Shown: in pieces, positions 44,158 to 54,200 of the stretch
Layout: every line of letters starts with the position of its first letter
Position numbering within the stretch: the stretch's first letter is position 1
Source: JAVBUY01 sp031552735
GTDB taxonomy: Bacteria; Bacillota; Clostridia; Christensenellales; Aristaeellaceae
Length of the DNA stretch: 64,000 nucleotides
Reading direction: 5' to 3'
Assembly: GCA_031552735.1 (NCBI GenBank)
Contig: JAVBMF010000003.1
Location: 16,471-80,470 of the forward strand
The notes under the pieces: model-generated
Database searches by the model: none
What the model saw: the letters and a program-made list of their open reading frames with translations, nothing else
What the model was told of the DNA's origin: nothing
Program-made: the position numbers and the translations under genes

Positions 44158-44649
44158 TTACGCGTACAGCACTTCAGCCACGCGATGGCGCAGGCTGAAC
44201 AGCGCAATCGCACCAAAGAACTCATTGATGGCGCAGATTTTATCCATCATGCACACCGTGATGCTCTCCATGTGCGCCGGCACCCGCATGCCCATCGGGA
44301 ACATGTGGCACAGAATGATCTCGCGCTCCAAATCCGACAGGTTGGTGAGCTGCTCGGCATTTTTCAGCGCGGCGGCGGGATGCGTAAACCCGTGCAAGCC
44401 CTCATGGCTGCCCTTCACGCGCCAGTTATACAGGAACAAATCGTGCAGCAGTCCGCCACGGGCAGCGGCCTTCGCGTCGCGGCCAAAGCGCTTGCAGAAC
44501 AGAAAGCTGGTGTACGCCACCGCCACACTGTGCTCCAGGCACGATACGTTCGCATGGTGAGAGAAAAGGCGCATCTTGCGCACTTCCTGCGTCGCCAACA
44601 GATCCTCGACGCAGGCAACGAACTCGTCAAAGTAAACCGACTTTTGCAA
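44158..44649 (-). CDS. HD-superfamily phosphohydrolase
   Basis: About 163 residues. TTG 44649 sits 8 bases after GGAG; GTG 44658 overlaps the ribosome site. The HD-domain ligands are FSHHANVSCLEHSVAVA, the GGLLHDLFLYNW His-Asp pair, and His/Asp in ILCHMFPMG and MMDKICA. Such small HD proteins hydrolyse nucleotides or phosphate esters. Encoded just before two wall transpeptidases, it may act on an envelope-related signal, by inference only. Confidence 0.85.
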   Translation of the reverse strand: MQKSVYFDEFVACVEDLLATQEVRKMRLFSHHANVSCLEHSVAVAYTSFLFCKRFGRDAKAAARGGLLHDLFLYNWRVKGSHEGLHGFTHPAAALKNAEQLTNLSDLEREIILCHMFPMGMRVPAHMESITVCMMDKICAINEFFGAIALFSLRHRVAEVLYA

Positions 44650-44740
44650 TGCAATCACTCCTACAGTTGCTGATACATTATTAGTTGAAACGCAATATAG
44701 ATGCGGTATCTTCCCAAAAAGATCGCGGCATTTGCTGGCA

Positions 44741-46498
44741 TCATCCTTGGTTGGTCAGGCGCTGGGCCTGCGTGAGTCCGGCATAGACGCCGTTTTTCGC
44801 GATTAGTTGCGCGTGCGTGCCCTGCTCCAGCACGCCCCGATCGCCGATGACCGCGATTTCGTCGGCTTTCTGGATGGTGGACAAACGGTGCGCAATCACA
44901 ATGGTGGTGCGCCCCACCGCCAGCCGCTCAAACGCCTGCTGAATCTTGACCTCCGTGGCGGTATCCAGCGCGCTGGTCGCCTCGTCCAAAATCAGGATGC
45001 GCGGATCTTTGAGAAAAATGCGCGCGATGGATACGCGCTGCTTTTGCCCGCCGGACAGCAGCGTGCCGCGCTCGCCCACCAGCGTGTCATACCCGTCGGG
45101 CATGTGCAAGATGTCCTCGTGAATCTCCGCGCGCTTAGCCGCCTCGATCACTTCTTCCATCGTGGCGTTCACGCGGCCATAGCGGATGTTGTCCAGCACC
45201 GTGCCCGCAAACAGAAACACATCCTGTTGCACGATGCCGATGTGTCCGCGCAGACTGCTCAGCCTGATCTGGCGGATGTCGATACCGTCCAGCGTCACCT
45301 TGCCGCCCTGCACATCATAGAAGCGTGGTATCAGCTGACACAGCGTGGTCTTGCCGCCGCCCGACGGCCCAACCAGCGCCAGCGTCTTGCCCCGGGGAAT
45401 GCTGAGGTTCACGTCCGTCAGCACGCTGTCCCCGCCATCGTTATAGGAAAACGCGACGTGCTCAAACGCGATATCGCCCTTGATGTCTGTCAGATCGACA
45501 GCGTCCGGCGCGTCGGTAATGTCCGGGCTCTCGTCCATGATCTCCATATAGCGGTTAAAGCCCGCCATGCCCACCACATACTGCTCCATAAAGCTGGTCA
45601 GCTTCTTAATCGGCGCGGTGATGGTGCCCACAAACAGGTTGAAGGTGATCAGCTCGGTCAGATTCAATTGGCCGTCCATCATCAGCACGCCGCCGACCAG
45701 CAGCACCACCACGCCCATCATGCCCATCAGGAACTCCGTGCCGCCGTGGAACAGCCCCATCGCGCTGTAAAAGCTGCCCTTTGCGCCCATAAAGCGCCTG
45801 TTGCCCTGCTCAAACTTGTCGATCTCGTATTGCTCGTTGGAAAACGCTTTGGCGGTTTTCGCGCCAGAGATGCTGGATTCTAGGTCCGCGTTGATGCCCG
45901 CCATTTTCTCCTTGACCTGCGCGGACGCCTTGCGCATGCGCGCGCGCAGCATCAGCGAGAAGCCGACAATCAGCGGCACCATCAGGAACATCGGCAGTGC
46001 CAGCCGCCACTGCAAGCCGAAGAGATAGATCAGCGCGCCCACAATGGTCACCATGGAGATGAACAAATCCTCCGGGCCGTGATGCGCGAGCTCGGTGATC
46101 TCAAACAGGTCGGTGGTCACGCGGCTCATCAGGCGTCCGGTGCGGTTGTGGTCGTAGAAGCGAAAGCTAAGCCGCTGCAATTGCGTGAAGATGTCGCGCC
46201 GCATGTCGGCCTCCATCAGCACGCCCATGTAGTGGCCAAAGTAGGACACGATGTAGGACATCACCGCGCGCAGCATGTAGCCCAGCGTCATCGCGCCAAT
46301 GATCAGGAAAAACGCGGTGTACAGCATGTCCGGCAGATAGGTATTCAGTGCGTGGCGCGTCACCATGGGGAAGGCAAGGTCCACCAGCGCAATGACCAGC
46401 GCGCACACCATATCCAGCGCAAACAGCCGCCAATGCGGGCGGTAAAAGCGCAGGAATGCCTGCACGCGATTGCTGCGTTTGATCGGTTGGTTGGTCAT
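44741..46498 (-). CDS. ABC exporter half-transporter (MsbA/LmrA-like)
   Basis: 585 residues, fused permease-ATPase. Six helices (about 20-310) precede the nucleotide-binding domain: Walker A GPSGGGKT (about 377), Q-loop QQDVFLF, signature LLSGGQKQR (about 479), Walker B ILILDEATSALD and H-loop IAHRLS. The family exports lipids, drugs or peptides. It is 15 bases downstream of the MATE gene and probably co-transcribed, so a resistance or secretion pair is possible. Confidence 0.93.
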   Translation of the reverse strand: MTNQPIKRSNRVQAFLRFYRPHWRLFALDMVCALVIALVDLAFPMVTRHALNTYLPDMLYTAFFLIIGAMTLGYMLRAVMSYIVSYFGHYMGVLMEADMRRDIFTQLQRLSFRFYDHNRTGRLMSRVTTDLFEITELAHHGPEDLFISMVTIVGALIYLFGLQWRLALPMFLMVPLIVGFSLMLRARMRKASAQVKEKMAGINADLESSISGAKTAKAFSNEQYEIDKFEQGNRRFMGAKGSFYSAMGLFHGGTEFLMGMMGVVVLLVGGVLMMDGQLNLTELITFNLFVGTITAPIKKLTSFMEQYVVGMAGFNRYMEIMDESPDITDAPDAVDLTDIKGDIAFEHVAFSYNDGGDSVLTDVNLSIPRGKTLALVGPSGGGKTTLCQLIPRFYDVQGGKVTLDGIDIRQIRLSSLRGHIGIVQQDVFLFAGTVLDNIRYGRVNATMEEVIEAAKRAEIHEDILHMPDGYDTLVGERGTLLSGGQKQRVSIARIFLKDPRILILDEATSALDTATEVKIQQAFERLAVGRTTIVIAHRLSTIQKADEIAVIGDRGVLEQGTHAQLIAKNGVYAGLTQAQRLTNQG

Positions 46499-46513
46499 AG
46501 ATTGCTCTCCTGT

Positions 46514-47902
46514 CTATTCGGTCACTGCGGCCGGTTTGGCCGCGCGTTTCATCCATCCACCGTGGTGGAAGCGGGCGCTGACCACGCATGCGCGCATCAG
46601 CTGGTCCAGCGAAATGCATATCCACGCGCCGTTCAGCCCCCAGCCCAGCGTGTGCATGAACACCGGCGCAAGCAGCACCCGGAAAATCCAAATGCCCGCA
46701 AACGACGCCATCAGTGGGAAGATCGCGTCGCCCGCGCCGCGCAATGCCGACGCGTACGGCAACTGGATCGCCACGCCGGGCATGCCCAGCATCATGATGC
46801 GCAGCACCGTCGCGGTCACGGCGATGACCGCCGCGTCGTTGGTGTACAGCCGGGCGAACCAGCTAGCGCCCACCAAGAACAGCACCGCCACAAACAGATT
46901 GCCCACCATGGTCGCGCGCTGGGTGACAATGGCGCACTCCTTGGCGCGCTGCGGCTCGCCCGCGCCCATGTACTGGCCGACCAGTGTCGTGCCCGCCACG
47001 CCGAATGCCTGCGCGGGTACCCAGGTCAGGCCGTTGATGCTCAGTCCGATCTGGTGCGCGGCAAACATCACCGTGCCCAGCGCGCTGACGCTGCGCGCAA
47101 AGAGCATAAAACCGATCTGCATCAGCGTCTGCTCGGCGGCGGTGGTCGCGCCAATCTTTAGGATGCGCCGCACGTGCTGCCAGCGCAGCGAGATGCCGTC
47201 GCGGATTTTCAGGCGCACCTGCGTATCGGTGCCATAGAGCACCCACAGTGCCGCCGCCGCCCCGGCCACGCGCGAGAAAGTGGTCGAGATCGCCGCGCCT
47301 GCCACCCCCAACCGGGGAAAGCCCAGGTGGCCGAAGATCAGCACCCAGTTGCCCACGACGTTGAGCAGGTTGGCGCCCATATTGTAGAGCATGGGCTGGC
47401 GCGTCTGCCCGGCGGCGCGCAAGGTGGCGGTGACGCTCATATTGATCGCGGCGGGCAAAAAGCCCCACGACACAATGCGCATGTAGTCGCGCGCATACGT
47501 GAAGGTATCGGCCTGCGCGCCCATGAAGGTCACGATGGGCGCGGCAAACGCGACGCCGATGACGGTGGCCAGTGTGCCCAGCATGAGGTTAAGCCCCAGC
47601 GCGGTGCGCCCCAGCGCGCGGCCCCCGGGCACGTCCTTGCCGCCGATTGCCCACGCGATCGACGCGGTGGTGCCTACATTAAAGGCGGTCAGGATTCCCA
47701 GTGGAAGATTGACCGGGTTATTGGTCAGCCCCACCGCGGCAATTGCCACCGCCGACATGGTGGTGTGCCCCAGCATGATGGTATCCACCATCGCGAAAAG
47801 CTGCGACATGATCAGCTCCAGCATCGCTGGCCCTGTAATGCCCAGTATGCGACGATAGTCCTGATCGCTGAGGGACAGTTTCCGCAGCAGGTATTTCTTC
47901 AT
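46514..47902 (-). CDS. MATE family efflux transporter
   Basis: 462 residues with 12 helices, the usual size. The N-terminal bundle has MLELIMSQLFAMVDTIMLGH, with FNVGTTASIAWAIG in TM2. The C-terminal bundle repeats the pattern (QIGLSINGLTWVPAQAFGVA, LVGQYMGAG). MATE proteins expel cationic compounds using Na+ or H+. First gene of the exporter pair. Confidence 0.92.
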   Translation of the reverse strand: MKKYLLRKLSLSDQDYRRILGITGPAMLELIMSQLFAMVDTIMLGHTTMSAVAIAAVGLTNNPVNLPLGILTAFNVGTTASIAWAIGGKDVPGGRALGRTALGLNLMLGTLATVIGVAFAAPIVTFMGAQADTFTYARDYMRIVSWGFLPAAINMSVTATLRAAGQTRQPMLYNMGANLLNVVGNWVLIFGHLGFPRLGVAGAAISTTFSRVAGAAAALWVLYGTDTQVRLKIRDGISLRWQHVRRILKIGATTAAEQTLMQIGFMLFARSVSALGTVMFAAHQIGLSINGLTWVPAQAFGVAGTTLVGQYMGAGEPQRAKECAIVTQRATMVGNLFVAVLFLVGASWFARLYTNDAAVIAVTATVLRIMMLGMPGVAIQLPYASALRGAGDAIFPLMASFAGIWIFRVLLAPVFMHTLGWGLNGAWICISLDQLMRACVVSARFHHGGWMKRAAKPAAVTE

Positions 47903-47951
47903 GCCATTCTTCCTTGTTCTTAAAGTGCTACGCTAAGTGCATAACAGGTTT

Positions 47952-47980
47952 ATTGTACCCCTTTTGGCCAGGAATGTGAA
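47952..47980 (-). promoter_or_regulatory. Promoter of the MATE/ABC operon
   Basis: On minus: TTCACA (47975-47980), 17 bases, TACAAT (47952-47957), 50 bases before the start. Confidence 0.6.
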
Positions 47981-48079
47981 GTATAGTCAAGGAATTGTCA
48001 CAATTTATACGGGACCGCGCTTGATATTCCGACCTGCGCCACAGGACGAAACACCCTGCCGGGTAAAGATAGATGGACA

Positions 48080-48111
48080 GAAAGAACGCACCCTTACGGG
48101 TGCGTTCTTGT
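48080..48111 (-). terminator. Terminator of the giant surface-protein gene
   Basis: AAGAACGCACCC (48082-48093) pairs perfectly with GGGTGCGTTCTT (48098-48109); on minus the hairpin ends in TTCTTTCTG. It is about 20 bases past the stop at 48131. Confidence 0.85.
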
Positions 48112-48130
48112 GGGTAACCGGTTGGGGTTA

Positions 48131-48262
48131 TCAGGCTTTCTTGGTCTTGCTCACGCCCTGGCGCTTGCGGCGGGCGATCAGCAGCAGCAGGCCCATGGCC
48201 GCACACAGCGTACCCATGCCAGCATACAAGCCGATCGGCAGATCCTCGCCGGTCACAGGCAG
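48131..48262 (-). other. Cell-wall sorting signal (LPVTG)
   Basis: LPVTG is encoded at 48248-48262. It is followed by GEDLPIG, a helix of about 20 hydrophobic residues and RRKRQGVSKTKKA. This is the substrate form for a class A or B-like sortase; no sortase gene lies in the window. Confidence 0.92.
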
Positions 48263-51200
48263 CACGCCTTCCATGGCCTCGTCCACCACGCCCAACACGC
48301 CCAGCGCGCCGATCTCGAAGTTGCGCACCGTCGCGGTGATGGTCTGCGTACGTCCGATGGTGATCGTACGATCCGCAGCCAGCGAGTAGCGGGCATCCGG
48401 GGCAATGGTCTCACTCAACGTGTACGAGCCATACGGCAGGTTGTTGAAGTAGACATAGCCCGAAGCATCGGTGGTGCCGGTCATATCGACCGAGTCACCA
48501 AACGCGCTTTCGCCCGAGAGGTTGAAGGTGGCGCCGGCCAGCGGCAAGCCGTTGTTGCCGTCGATCTTGTAGACGCGCAGTGCGCCATACATACGGCCGT
48601 CGTTGAAGGTGGTGGTGACCGTGGCATCCGCGCCGACGGTGACGGTGCGCACCGTGTTCAGCAGGGTATAGCCTCTGGGCGCCGCGGACTCCCACACCTG
48701 GTAGGTGCCCATCGGCAGATCGCTGAACTCGGCCACGCCATCGCTGCCGGTGGTCTCAGACTCTTCGTCCCAAGCCAGGGCGCTGCCAGCCATGTTGACC
48801 TGGCGGACGGTGAACTCGGCGCCAGCCAGCGGTGTGCCGGTGGTGGAGTCACGCTTGATCACGCGCAGGGTGCCGGTGTTGATCTGGTTGAGGATCGCGG
48901 GCTGATCCAGTGCGGCCTTGGTCTGCTGGTCCGCAGACAGCACACGGTTGGTGAAGTCGTACAAGGTCTTGAAGTTGTTGTCGCCCGGCTCCACCACGAA
49001 GGTCGTGGTGAAGTTGCCGGTGTGGTACGGACCCGCATTGGTCTCGGTCAGCGTGTAGGTACCGGGGGTCATGAGCGGCTTCATGATGAGCATGCCGTTC
49101 GCGCCCGTGGTGCCATAGATCGTGCCGAAGCCGGGGTCATTGGCGTTGGTCAGCGAGAAGGTCACGCCGCTGACGAACCGATCCAGGTTGTTGATCTTCT
49201 GGATCTCCACAGAGATCGGGGCTTCGAGGTAATCATGGATTTGGATTTCCTTGAAGGCTTCCGCTCCGCCGGGATGTCCGACCGTTGCCGCGTGCGACAC
49301 GATGATCGGGTGCGCGCTGTTACCGACCGCCACGTGGCGAACCTCGGTGTGCTCGCGGACATGGCCGATCGCAGGCGTGATGCACTGCACGGTGTAGGCA
49401 CCCCACGGGATCATAAAGGTCGCTGTACCCGCGTTCGGGCCCGCATTGGGCAGGCGGAGCTTGATGGCCCGCTTGCCGTTGACGGTGGTCTCGGTGATCA
49501 CCGCGCTGGTGTACTGGTCGCGATAGCCAGTCGGCTCGGTGCCGGTGAACTGCGCCTTCATGTTCTTGACGAAGAAGTCCCAGGAGCCCTTGGCAAACTC
49601 GTGGTCGATGATGATCTCATACACGCTGCCACCCTGCAATGTCTGGGTTTCTTTGTGGCGCATGTTGATATCCATCCGGCCCTTGAGCAGTTCGTTGGTG
49701 ACCAGCTGGTTGTACCACATGGCGTCTTCCGTCGCCTTGGCGGCCTTGCCCGTGAAGTCGTACACGTACGCCTTCTGGGTGTTGGTGACCACGAAGGTCA
49801 CGTCCTTGAAGCTCGCGCTGTAGTAGTCGGCAGCCTTGGACTCATGCAGGGTGTAGGTGCCCGGCTTGAGCGTCATCTTCGCGCCGGTGTCGCGATCCAG
49901 CAGCGACGAGTCGGTGTAGCCGTTCGCATCGGTGGGCTGTAGCTTGAACACTACCGCGCCGGTGCTGTCGAGGATGTCGAACTCCGCGCCCTTGAGCTTG
50001 TTGATCTGATCCTCGCTGTACTTGGTCAGCTTGATCAGCAGACGAGTGTCGGTGAAGTTCTCGATGACGGTGCGGTCAGCAACGGTGTCGCCATCCGGCA
50101 CAATCACGTCGCGGGCGTTCAGGTCGTCAATCGCGAAGCCGTCCGGCGCGGCGATTTCCTTGACCAGATAGGTGCCCAGCGGCAGATTGGCGACCGTGTA
50201 GGTGCCAGCGGCCGGGATGGTGACGTGGATGACCACGTCATTGCGCAGCTTGTTGGTGGTGCTGGTCATGTCGCCGACGATCCGGATATTGGACGGCGCA
50301 CTCGCGGCCAGCTCGGTCAAATACGCGTTCCACGCGCTGGGCGCGATCAGCGAATTTTGTCCGCTCACCATCTTCATGCCGATCTCAAACACCGCGCCAG
50401 GCAGCAGCACGCTGGTGTCGGCGCTGTCCTGCTTGTTCAGGGTAATCGCGCCGCGCTTGTACGGGTTGACAAAGGCTTCGTGGTGATCCTCGTGGGTGCT
50501 CGCGCCGGTGCGCATCGCCGAGGAAGTGAAGGAGATCAGGTCGTTCACCTGCGTATTGGTGATGGTGAACTCCTTGATGGCCGGATCGGTCAGCTCGTGG
50601 CCAGCCGGGGCCAAGGTCTCGACCACCTCGTAGTCGCCCGGGGTGAGCAGCAACCACTTGTCAGTCGTGTCGGTCAGGGCCGGGAAGGTGACCGTGCCGG
50701 TCGCGTCGGTGGTCAGACCGGTGGCGACGTTCGCGCCGCCCTTATGGCGGATGGTGAACTGCGCGCCAGCCAGCTTATCACCGGCGGAGTTGGTCTTTTC
50801 GATCACGACGTTGATCACCGGGTTGGTGGCATTGACCACCTTGTTGACCACAGCGCCGGTGGTCGCGGTTTCGGTCGCGTCGCCGATCGCGAAGGTCAGC
50901 GGCTCAAAGCCGATCGCGGTGCCGGTGCTCGCGGTGGTCTCGGTCAGGGTGTAGTTGCCCCACGGCAGGCGGCTGAGCGTGATGGTCGCGTTCGCCAGGC
51001 CGTCCAGATCAATCGCGATCTTCTTGCCCGAGACGCTCGCGCCGGTCGGCAGCGTGGTTGTGCCCGCGGCCACTTCGGCCAGGAACAGGTCCCATGCGTT
51101 GCTGCCATTCGCCGCGGTGACGAAGGTAGAGTTGTTGACCAGCTCGAAGGTCGCATCCTCGGTGGTGCGGCGCTGCGTGCCGTACAAGGCAGCCTTGCTC

Positions 51201-54200
51201 AGTTCCAGCGTGCCGCGCTTGTAGTCGTTGAGGAAGGCCGGCGCGTTGGTTTCGTGTACCTCATCCACCGCATAGGTCGCCGGGTGATCCACAAAGGAGA
51301 TCAGCTTCTGCGTCTGGTTGTTGGCGATGGTGAAGGTCTTTGTCGCCTGGACATCCAGCTCGTGATACGTCGGGGACGCAACCTCGACGATGGCGTAGGT
51401 GCCCCCGGGCAGGCCGCCCTCCACATCGGAGGCTTCGAAGGACGCCTTGCCGGTGGTGGCGCTGGTCTTGAACTGCTTGTTGGCATCGGTCAAGCCGTTA
51501 ATGGCGAGCTTGGCACCGGTGCTGTTGCGCAGTTCGAAGGTCGCGACCAGCGGCATCGCCAGTCTGTTAGTCTTTTCGACCTCAATCTGGATGGTCGGGT
51601 TGTTGAAGGTGATGGTCTTTTCTCTGGCGACGTCGGTCAGCGGGGCCACGTGGTTATGCGTGCTGTGGTCCACCGTGACGTCGGTCAGGGTAAATTCGAA
51701 CACCTGCGTCTCGGCACCGATGGCGGTGTTGACCGGAGCCTTCACCTCGGTGACGGTGTAGTTGCCCCACGGCAGATCCAGCACCGACAGCTTGCCGATA
51801 TCGGACGCATTGTTGATGCTCAGCACCAGCGTCTTGCTGGATGTCACAACCACGCCGGGGTACTTGGCGGGATTGCCGCCGATCTCGTTGAGCAGGTACT
51901 CCCACGAGGAGTTCAGGCCGGTGTAGGTAATGAAGGGATCGGCCTGCACGACGAACTCGGCGCCATTGACCAGCTCCGAAGTGCTGTTCAGCCAGGTCTG
52001 GAACTTGTTCAGGTTGATCTTGCCGCGCGCAAAGTCATTCACATAGCGGTCACCGCGCTCCTCGAAGAAGCTGGTGTTGCTATACTGGCTGCCCGAGTAG
52101 TTAAACTCGGCTGGCACCGTGGTCAGCTGCGCGGTCTTGGTGTAGGAGTGCACGTACACCAGCCCGGTTTCGGTGACGGTGAAGGTGCGTTCGCGCGCAG
52201 TGCTCAGGCTGTGATCATTGGGCGCGGTGGTCTCGGTGATGGTGTACGTGCCGGGTGTGAAGAATTGCTCCAGATCCAGCGGGTACACGACCAGGCCCAC
52301 ATCATTGGTGACGGCGGTGAACAGCTCCTTATTGAAGGTGCTGTCGCCTTCCTTGGTGATGGTGAAGCCCGCGACCAGCGGATGCTCCATCGGGTTGGTC
52401 TTTTCGATAGCCACACGGATGATCGGGTTGTAGAGCTGCATCGTCTCCTGGTCGGCGGTCGGTTCCGTGGTGGTCGGCTTGCTGAAGGTGAAGGTGCGCG
52501 GCAGCACGCCCACGGCGGTGCCCGGTGCAGCCTTGACTTCCTGCAGCTCATACGAGCCGTACGGCATACCGTCGATCGTGACCTTGCCCGAGGCCGGCAC
52601 GGTGATGCGCAGGATGTCGCCATCCACTTCGCCACCCATGGCGTCCAAGGCAGTCTGGTCCAGACTCATCAGGAACTGCGTCCACGGATTATCGTTCGCG
52701 GACGGATCGCCGACGGCCAGGGCGGTACAACGGATCTCATAGACCGTATCGCCCAGCACATCCTGTTGCGGCGTGCCCGGGATCGCGTCACTGGTCTTGT
52801 AGTTCTCGATGTACAGCGTACCGGACGAGAAGCGGTTCACGAAGGCGCCCAGGCGCGTCTCAAACGCGGCCTTGTCGGTGGACAGGATGGGCTCCTTGGT
52901 GAAGGAGAAGACGTAGATCTGCTTGGTGCCGTCGATGCTGAAGAGCAGTTCGGTGTCGGCACGGTTGCTCAGATCATGGTTCTCCGGCGGGATGGTCTCG
53001 ATCAGCTTGTAGTTGCCCGGAATCAGGTCGGAGCTCATCGCGCCCGCCGCCGGGTAAACCACCATACCGGTCGTGGTGTCGGTCGTGAGCGTGGTCACGG
53101 TCTGGTATGCGCCAGCCGCGTCCTCGCGCTGCAATTCGAAGGTAGCCACCAGCTTCTCGTTGAGCGTGTTGGTCTTCTGCACATGCAGCTCGATCACGGG
53201 GTTACTGAACGCTTCGGTCTTGGCGTCGGTGTTCGCGGTGGCATCCATCGCGGCGCTGCCGATCGAAACCGTGCGCACGGTGGCGTCGCCAATGGCGGTG
53301 CCGGACGCGGCCTGGGTCTCTTGCAGGTCGTAGGTGCCCCACGGCAGACCGGCCACCGTGATGGTGCCGACATTCGTGGCATCCAGGTGCTCAATGGTCA
53401 GCACCTTGGTGGTCATATTGGGCGTCAGGCCGGCCACCGGAGCATCCTCCAGGCCTTCCAGATAGTTCTGCCAGGCGCCTGCCACCAGCTCGGTCTTCAT
53501 CGTCAGGGTGAAGATCGCGCCATTGGTCGGCTCGCTCAGCGTGCCGCGCACGCGGTTCTTGTTCACGGTCAGGTCGCCGCGCTTGTAATCGTTGACGAAC
53601 GCGGGCTTGTTGACCTCCACGCCCTCGGTCACATCGTCCTCGCTCACCGGCTCGGCGGTGAAGGAGAAGGTGTGCACGATATTGTCGGAGCTGATATAGA
53701 ACGTTTCCGTGCGACCGGAATTGGTATGCAGCGCCGGCGGCGTGATCTCGGTGATGGTGTACTTGCCTTCCTTGAGCAGCATGCCGGCGGTATCCGCCTT
53801 ACCGGTGGCCGCATCAGTGGTCAGCGTGAAGGATTCGGTGGTTGCGTCGGGCAGTTCCACATCCACCTTAAAGGTGGCAACCAGCGGCTGGCTCATCGCG
53901 TTGGTCTTCTCCACAACGATCAGCACCTTTTGGTCATAGAACGGCTCCAGCACTTCCGCGCGCTCTTCGGCAGTGTCGCCCGCGACCGTCACGGTGCGCG
54001 CGGCCTTGCTGCCGGTTGCGATGGCGTAGCCATTGGGCGCGTTGGCCTCGGTCACGGTGTACTCGCCCAGCGGCAGGTTGCCCACGGTGAACGCCGCAGC
54101 GCTCGGCATGATCGCCACCAGGTAGGTCGGGCCATCGTCGGTGATCTTATACAGATTCGCATTGGTGGGATAGGTCTCCAGCGCCTTATCCCAAGCACCC

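Noticed and set aside
48110..49942. Plus-strand open frame of 610 codons
   Set aside because: Another antisense shadow of the giant gene; it also runs through the terminator hairpin.
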